NCBI GenBank assembly: GCA_037893245.1
Contig: JBAIAA010000693.1
Location: 1,302,001-1,366,000, forward strand
From: Crossaster papposus
Taxonomy: Eukaryota; Echinodermata; Asteroidea; Velatida; Solasteridae
DNA length: 64,000 nucleotides
Reading direction: 5' to 3'
Shown here: positions 59,675 to 64,000 of the stretch, in pieces
Layout: each line of letters begins with the position of its first letter
Numbering within the stretch: the first letter of the stretch is position 1
The notes under the pieces: generated by a model
The model's database searches: none
Told to the model about the DNA's origin: nothing
What the model saw: the letters and a program-made list of their open reading frames with translations, nothing else
Program-made: the position numbers and the translations under genes

Positions 59675-62417
59675 GCAAAAAGGGGTCCGAGAAAGCAAAA
59701 GAGGGGTGCGGGCGCAAATGTGCAGTATGTTATGACTTCACTGTTGACAACAGCAAAAAGGGGTGCGATAAAGCAAAAGAGGGGTGCGGGCGCAAATTTG
59801 CAGTATATTATGACTTCACTGTTGGCGACAGCAAAAAGGGATGCGAGAAAGCAAAAGAGGAGAGCGGGCGCAAATTTGCAGTATGTTATGACTTCACTGT
59901 TGGCAACAGCAAAAAGGGGTGCAAGAAAGCAAAATAGGGGTGCGGGCGCAAATTTGCAGAATGTTATGACTTCACTGTTGGCAAGAGCAAAAAGGGGTGC
60001 GAGACAGCAAAAGAGGGGTGTGGGCGCAAATGTGCAGTATGTTATGACTTCACTGTTGGCAAGGGCAAAAAGGGGTGCGAGAAAGCAAAAGAGGGGTGCG
60101 GGCGCCAACTTGCAGTATGTTATGACTTCACTGTTGACAACAGCAAAAAGGGGTGCCTGAAAGCAAAAGAGGGGTGCGGGCGCAAATGTGCAGTATGTTA
60201 TGACTTCACTGTTGACAACAGCAAAAAGGGGTGCGATAAAGCAAAAGAGGGGTGCGGGCGCAAATTTGCAGTATATTATGACTTCACTGTTGGCGACAGC
60301 AAAAAGGGATGCGAGAAAGCAAAAGAGGAGAGCGGGCGCAAATTTGCAGTATGTTATGACTTCACTGTTGGCAACAGCAAAAAGGGGTGCAAGAAAGCAA
60401 AATAGGGGTGCGGGCGCAAATTTGCAGAATGTTATGACTTCACTGTTGGCAAGAGCAAAAAGGGGTGCGAGACAGCAAAAGAGGGGTGTGTGCGCAAATG
60501 TGCAGTATGTTATGACTTCACTGTTGGCAAGGGCAAAAAGGGGTGCGAGAAAGCAAAAGAGGTGTGCGGGCGCCAACTTGCAGTATGTTATAACACTTCA
60601 CTGTTGGCACTCGGAGAAAAAGGGGTGCGAGAAAGCAAAAAAGCGGTGCGGGCGCAAACGTGCAGTATGTTATGACTTCACTGTTGACAACAGCAAAAAG
60701 GGGTCCGAGAAAGCAAAAGAGGGGTGAGGGCGCAAATGTGCAGTATGTTATGACTTCACTGTTGGCAAGGGCAAAAAGGGGTGCGAGAAAGCAAAAGAGG
60801 GATGCGGGCGCAAACTTGCAGTATGTTATAACACTTCACTGTTGGCACTCGGAAAAAAAGGGGTGCGAGAAAGTTAAAGAGCGGTGCGGGCGCAAACTTG
60901 CAGTATGTTATGACTTCACTGTTGGCAAGAACAAAAAAGGGGTCCGAGAAAGCAAAAGAGGGGTGCGGGCGCAAATGTGCAGTATGTTATGACTTCACTG
61001 TTGACAACAGCAAAAAGGGGTGCCAGAAAGCAAAAGAGGGGCGCGGGCGCAAATTTGCAGTATGTTATGACTTCACTGTTGGCAAGAGCAAAAAGGGATG
61101 CGATAAAGCAAAAGAGGGGTGCGGGCGCAAATTTGCAGTATGTTATGACTTCACTGTTGGCAACAGCAAAAAGGGGTGCAAGAAAGCAAAATAGGGGTGC
61201 GGGCGCAAATTTGCAGAATGTTATGACTTCACTGTTGGCAAGAGCAAAAAGGGGTGCGAGAAAGCAAAATAGGGGTGCGGGCGCAAATTTGCAGAATGTT
61301 ATGACTTCACTGTTGGCAAGAGCAAAAAGGGGTGCGAGACAGCAAAAGAGGGGTGTGTGCGCAAATGTGCAGTATGTTATGATTTCACTGTTGGCAAGGG
61401 CAAAAAGGGGTGCGAGAAAGCAAAAGAGGGGTGCGGGCGCCAACTTGCAGTATGTTATGACTTCACTGTTGACAACAGCAAAAAGGGGTGCCTGAAAGCA
61501 AAAGAGGGGCGCGGGCGCAAATTTGCAGTATGTTATGACTTCACTGTTGGCAAGAGCAAAAAGGGGTGCGATAAAGCAAAAGAGGGGTGCGGGCGCAAAT
61601 TTGCAGTATGTTATGACTTTACTGTTGTCAAGAGCAAAAAGGGGTGCGAGAAAGCAAAAGAGGTGTGCGGGCGCAAATTTGCAGTATGTTATGACTTCAC
61701 TGTTGGCAACAGCAAAAAGGGGTGCAAGAAAACAAAAGAGGGGTGCGGGCGCAAATTTGCAGTATGTTATGACTTCACTGTTGGCAAGAGCAAAAAGGGG
61801 TGCGAGACAGCAAAAGAGGGGTGTGGGCGCAAATGTGCAGTATGCTATGACTTCACTGTTGGCAAGGGCAAAAAGGGGTGCGAGAAAGCAAAAGAGGGGT
61901 GCGGGCGCAAACTTGCAGTATGTTATAACACTTCACTGTCTGCACTCGGAAAAAAAGGGGTGCGAGAAAGCAAAAGAGCGGTGCGGGCGCAAACTTGCAG
62001 TATGTTATGACTTCACTGTTGGCAAGAACAAAAAGGGGTCGGAGAAAGCAAAAGAGGGGTGCGGGCGCAAATGTGCAGTATGTTATGACTTCACTGTTGA
62101 CAACAGCAAAAAGGGGTGCGATAAAGCAAAAGAGGGGTGCGGGCGCAAATTTGCAGTATATTATGACTTCACTGTTGGCGACAGCAAAAAGGGATGCGAG
62201 AAAGCAAAAGAGGAGAGCGGGCGCAAATTTGCAGTATGTTATGACTTCACTGTTGGCAACAGCAAAAAGGGGTGCAAGAAAGCAAAATAGGGGTGCGGGC
62301 GCAAATTTGCAGAATGTTATGACTTCACTGTTGGCAAGAGCAAAAAGGGGTGCGAGACAGCAAAAGAGGGGTGTGTGCGCAAATGTGCAGTATGTTATGA
62401 CTTCACTGTTGGCAAGG
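59675..62417 (+). repeat. 2,825-bp tandem duplication, copy 2 (one 82-mer short)
   Basis: This copy matches copy 1 at +2,825 until about 61,990. There it lacks one of the two adjacent 82 bp CTCGG-class monomers, and then continues at +2,743 (59,252 to 61,995). The missing length is exactly one 82 bp unit. A copy-specific change is GTTATGATTTCAC near 61,378. Confidence 0.85.
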
Positions 62418-64000
62418 GCAAAAAGGGGTGCGAGAAAGCAAAAGAGGGGTGCGGGCGCCAACTTGCAATATGTTATAACACTTCACTGTTGGCACTCGGA
62501 GAAAAAGGGGTGCGAGAAAGCAAAAAAGCTGTGCGGGCGCAAACGTGCAGTATGTTATGACTTCACTGTTGACAACAGCAAAAAGGGGTCCGAGAAAGCA
62601 AAAGAGGGGTGCGGGCGCAAATGTGCAGTATGTTATGACTTCACTGTTGACAACAGCAAAAAGGGGTGCGATAAAACAAAAGGGGGGTGCGGGCGCAAAT
62701 TTGCAGTATATTATGACTTCACTGTTGGCGACAGCAAAAAGGGATGCGAGAAAGCAAAAGAGCAGAGCGGGCGCAAATTTGCAGTATGTTATGACTTCAC
62801 TGTTGGCAACAGCAAAAAGGGGTGCAAGAAAGCAAAATAGGGGTGCGGGCGCAAATTTGCAGAATGTTATGACTTCACTGTTGGCACTCGGAAAAAAAGG
62901 GGTGCGAGAAAGCAAAAGAGCGGTGCGGGCGCAAACTTGCAGTATGTTATGACTTCACTGTTGGCAAGAACAAAAAGGGGTCCGAGAAAGCAAAAGAGGG
63001 GTGCGGGCGCAAATGTGCAGTATGTTATGACTTCACTGTTGACAACAGCAAAAAGGGGTGCGATAAAGCAAAAGAGGGGTGCGGGCGCAAATTTGCAGTA
63101 TATTATGACTTCACTGTTGGCGACAGCAAAAAGGGATGCGAGAAAGCAAAAGAGGAGAGCGGGCGCAAATTTGCAGTATGTTATGACTTCACTGTTGGCA
63201 ACAGCAAAAAGGGGTGCAAGAAAGCAAAATAGGGGTGCGGGCGCAAATTTGCAGAATGTTATGACTTCACTGTTGGCAAGAGCAAAAAGGGGTGCGAGAC
63301 AGCAAAAGAGGGGTGTGTGCGCAAATGTGCAGTATGTTATGACTTCACTGTTGGCAAGGGCAAAAAGGAGGGGCGAGAAAGCAAAAGAGGGGTGCGGGCG
63401 CCAACTTGCAGTATGTTATAACACTTCACTGTTGGCACTCGGAGAAAAAGGGGTGCGAGAAAGCAAAAAAGCGGTGCGGGCGCAAACGTGCAGTATGTTA
63501 TGACTTCACTGTTGACAACAGCAAAAAGGGGTCCGAGAAAGCAAAAGAGGGGTGCGGGCGCAAATGTGCAGTATGTTATGACTTCACTGTTGACAACAGC
63601 AAAAAGGGGTGCGATAAAGCAAAAGAGGGGTGCGGGCGCAAATTTGCAGTATATTATGACTTCACTGTTGGCGACAGCAAAAAGAGATGCGAGAAAGCAA
63701 AAGAGGAGAGCGGGCGCAAATTTGCAGTATGTTATGACTTCACTGTTGGCAACAGCAAAAAGGGGTGCAAGAAAGCAAAATAGGGGTGCGGGCGCAAATT
63801 TGCAGAATGTTATGACTTCACTGTTGGCAAGAGCAAAAAGGGGTGCGAGACAGCAAAAGAGGGGTGTGTGCGCAAATGTGCAGTATGTTATGACTTCACT
63901 GTTGGCAAGGGCAAAAAGGGGTGCGAGAAAGCAAAAGAGGGGTGCGGGCGCCAACTTGCAGTATGTTATAACACTTCACTGTTGGCACTCGGAGAAAAAG
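62418..64000 (+). repeat. Right-hand end of the window, still satellite
   Basis: The pattern continues as in 56.8-57.1 and 59.2-59.7 kb, with TTGACAACAGCAAAAAGG followed by TCCGAGAAAG. An 80 bp hybrid monomer lies at about 62,861-62,905 (TTATGACTTCAC joined to GGCACTCGG). Near 63,366 AAAAAGGAGGGGCGAGAAAG has one extra base. The window ends inside an 82 bp class monomer at CTCGGAGAAAAAG. Confidence 0.8.

Larger units (their letters stand above)
1..64000 (+). repeat. Satellite DNA array, 78-bp monomer, head-to-tail, fills the whole window
   Basis: The same 78 bp unit recurs from the first base to the last without any unique sequence between copies. Its landmarks, GCAGTATGTTATGACTTCAC and the run AAAAAGGGGTGC, appear in every line of the sequence. 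All copies point the same way. The consensus monomer has 27 G, 11 C, 25 A and 15 T (about 49% GC), so the plus strand is two-thirds purine. Both window edges fall inside a monomer, so the array is longer than 64 kb. I see no transposon, gene or inverted copy. Arrays of this size and homogeneity are known from eukaryotic centromeres and heterochromatin; placing this one there is inference. I do not recognise the family or species. Confidence 0.97.

Noticed and set aside
59098-60576. 492-codon open frame on the minus strand (FAPAPLFCF-type repeats, hydrophobic)
   Set aside because: It is the antisense of the same repeat. The hydrophobic pattern looks like membrane segments but follows from C/T-rich codons, and plus-strand frames overlap it throughout.
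1-64000. CRISPR array
   Set aside because: Repeats are adjacent with no unique spacers, the unit is 78-82 bp, and no cas gene is present.
1-64000. Coding minisatellite of a mucin-like or antimicrobial repeat protein with conserved cysteines
   Set aside because: The AAATTT/TGT/CTT/CGT variants would change Phe to Cys, Leu or Arg in one frame and other residues in the other. TAGGGG variants create stops and 82-mers shift the frame. A dN/dS test would settle any doubt.
1-64000. Canonical G-quadruplexes from the GGGG and GGG runs
   Set aside because: Loops between runs are 17 bp or more on one side and tens of bases across the monomer, so the usual four-run, short-loop pattern is not met. Strand skew is reported instead.
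1-64000. Telomeric repeat or rDNA spacer
   Set aside because: No short TTAGGG-like tandem unit is present (TTAGGGG near 10,223 is a single variant), and no rRNA gene or rRNA-like segment borders the array within the window.

Overview
The whole 64,000-base window is one uninterrupted tandem satellite array. I find no gene, RNA gene, transposon, unique spacer or inverted segment. The basic unit is about 78 bp, always head-to-tail in the same orientation, and the window opens and closes inside a monomer, so the array continues past both edges. At 78 bp per unit it holds roughly 820 monomers. Large, homogenised arrays of this kind are typical of eukaryotic centromeric, pericentromeric or other heterochromatic DNA. 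The sequence gives no further clue to the organism, and I do not recognise the satellite family.

The consensus monomer, read in order, is GCAAAAGAGGGG, then TGCGGGCGC, then AAATTTGCAGTATGTTATG, then ACTTCACTGTTGGCAAGAGC, then AAAAAGGGGTGCGAGAAA. Monomers differ at a few hypervariable blocks: the AAATTT core, the bases after GTTGGCA, the GTGCGAGAAAG end, and the GAGGGGTGC block. A longer class of 81-82 bp carries TATAACACTTCAC and GCACTCGG. Because 78 is 26 codons, two forward frames and one reverse frame stay open for long distances. The resulting ORFs (up to 763 codons) are by-products of the repeat length.

On top of the monomer there is a nested higher-order structure. Region 1 (1 to about 17.3 kb) holds 2.12-2.43 kb higher-order repeats (HORs) and a 5.63 kb tandem duplication (about 4.76-10.39 and 10.39-16.02 kb). 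Region 2 (17.3-29.1 kb) holds 1.02 kb pairs and then a 1.88 kb HOR with shortened relatives. Region 3 (about 32-49.6 kb) is an 8.5-8.7 kb block present twice, at 31,988 to about 40,650 and 41,149 to about 49,640, with 2.44 kb repeats inside. Region 4 (49.7-54.8 kb) is a 2,493 bp tandem pair. Region 5 (56.85-62.42 kb) is a 2,825/2,743 bp tandem pair. Each region carries private single-base variants, so the array seems to evolve by local amplification.

The most interesting points are the multi-scale duplication history, several junctions cut out of monomer register (for example 10,387 and 31,986), a recurrent 20 bp deletion that marks descent, a 10-bp palindrome in which all four combinations at two adjacent bases occur, and an internal sub-repeat of about 20 bp that suggests how the 78 bp unit arose.
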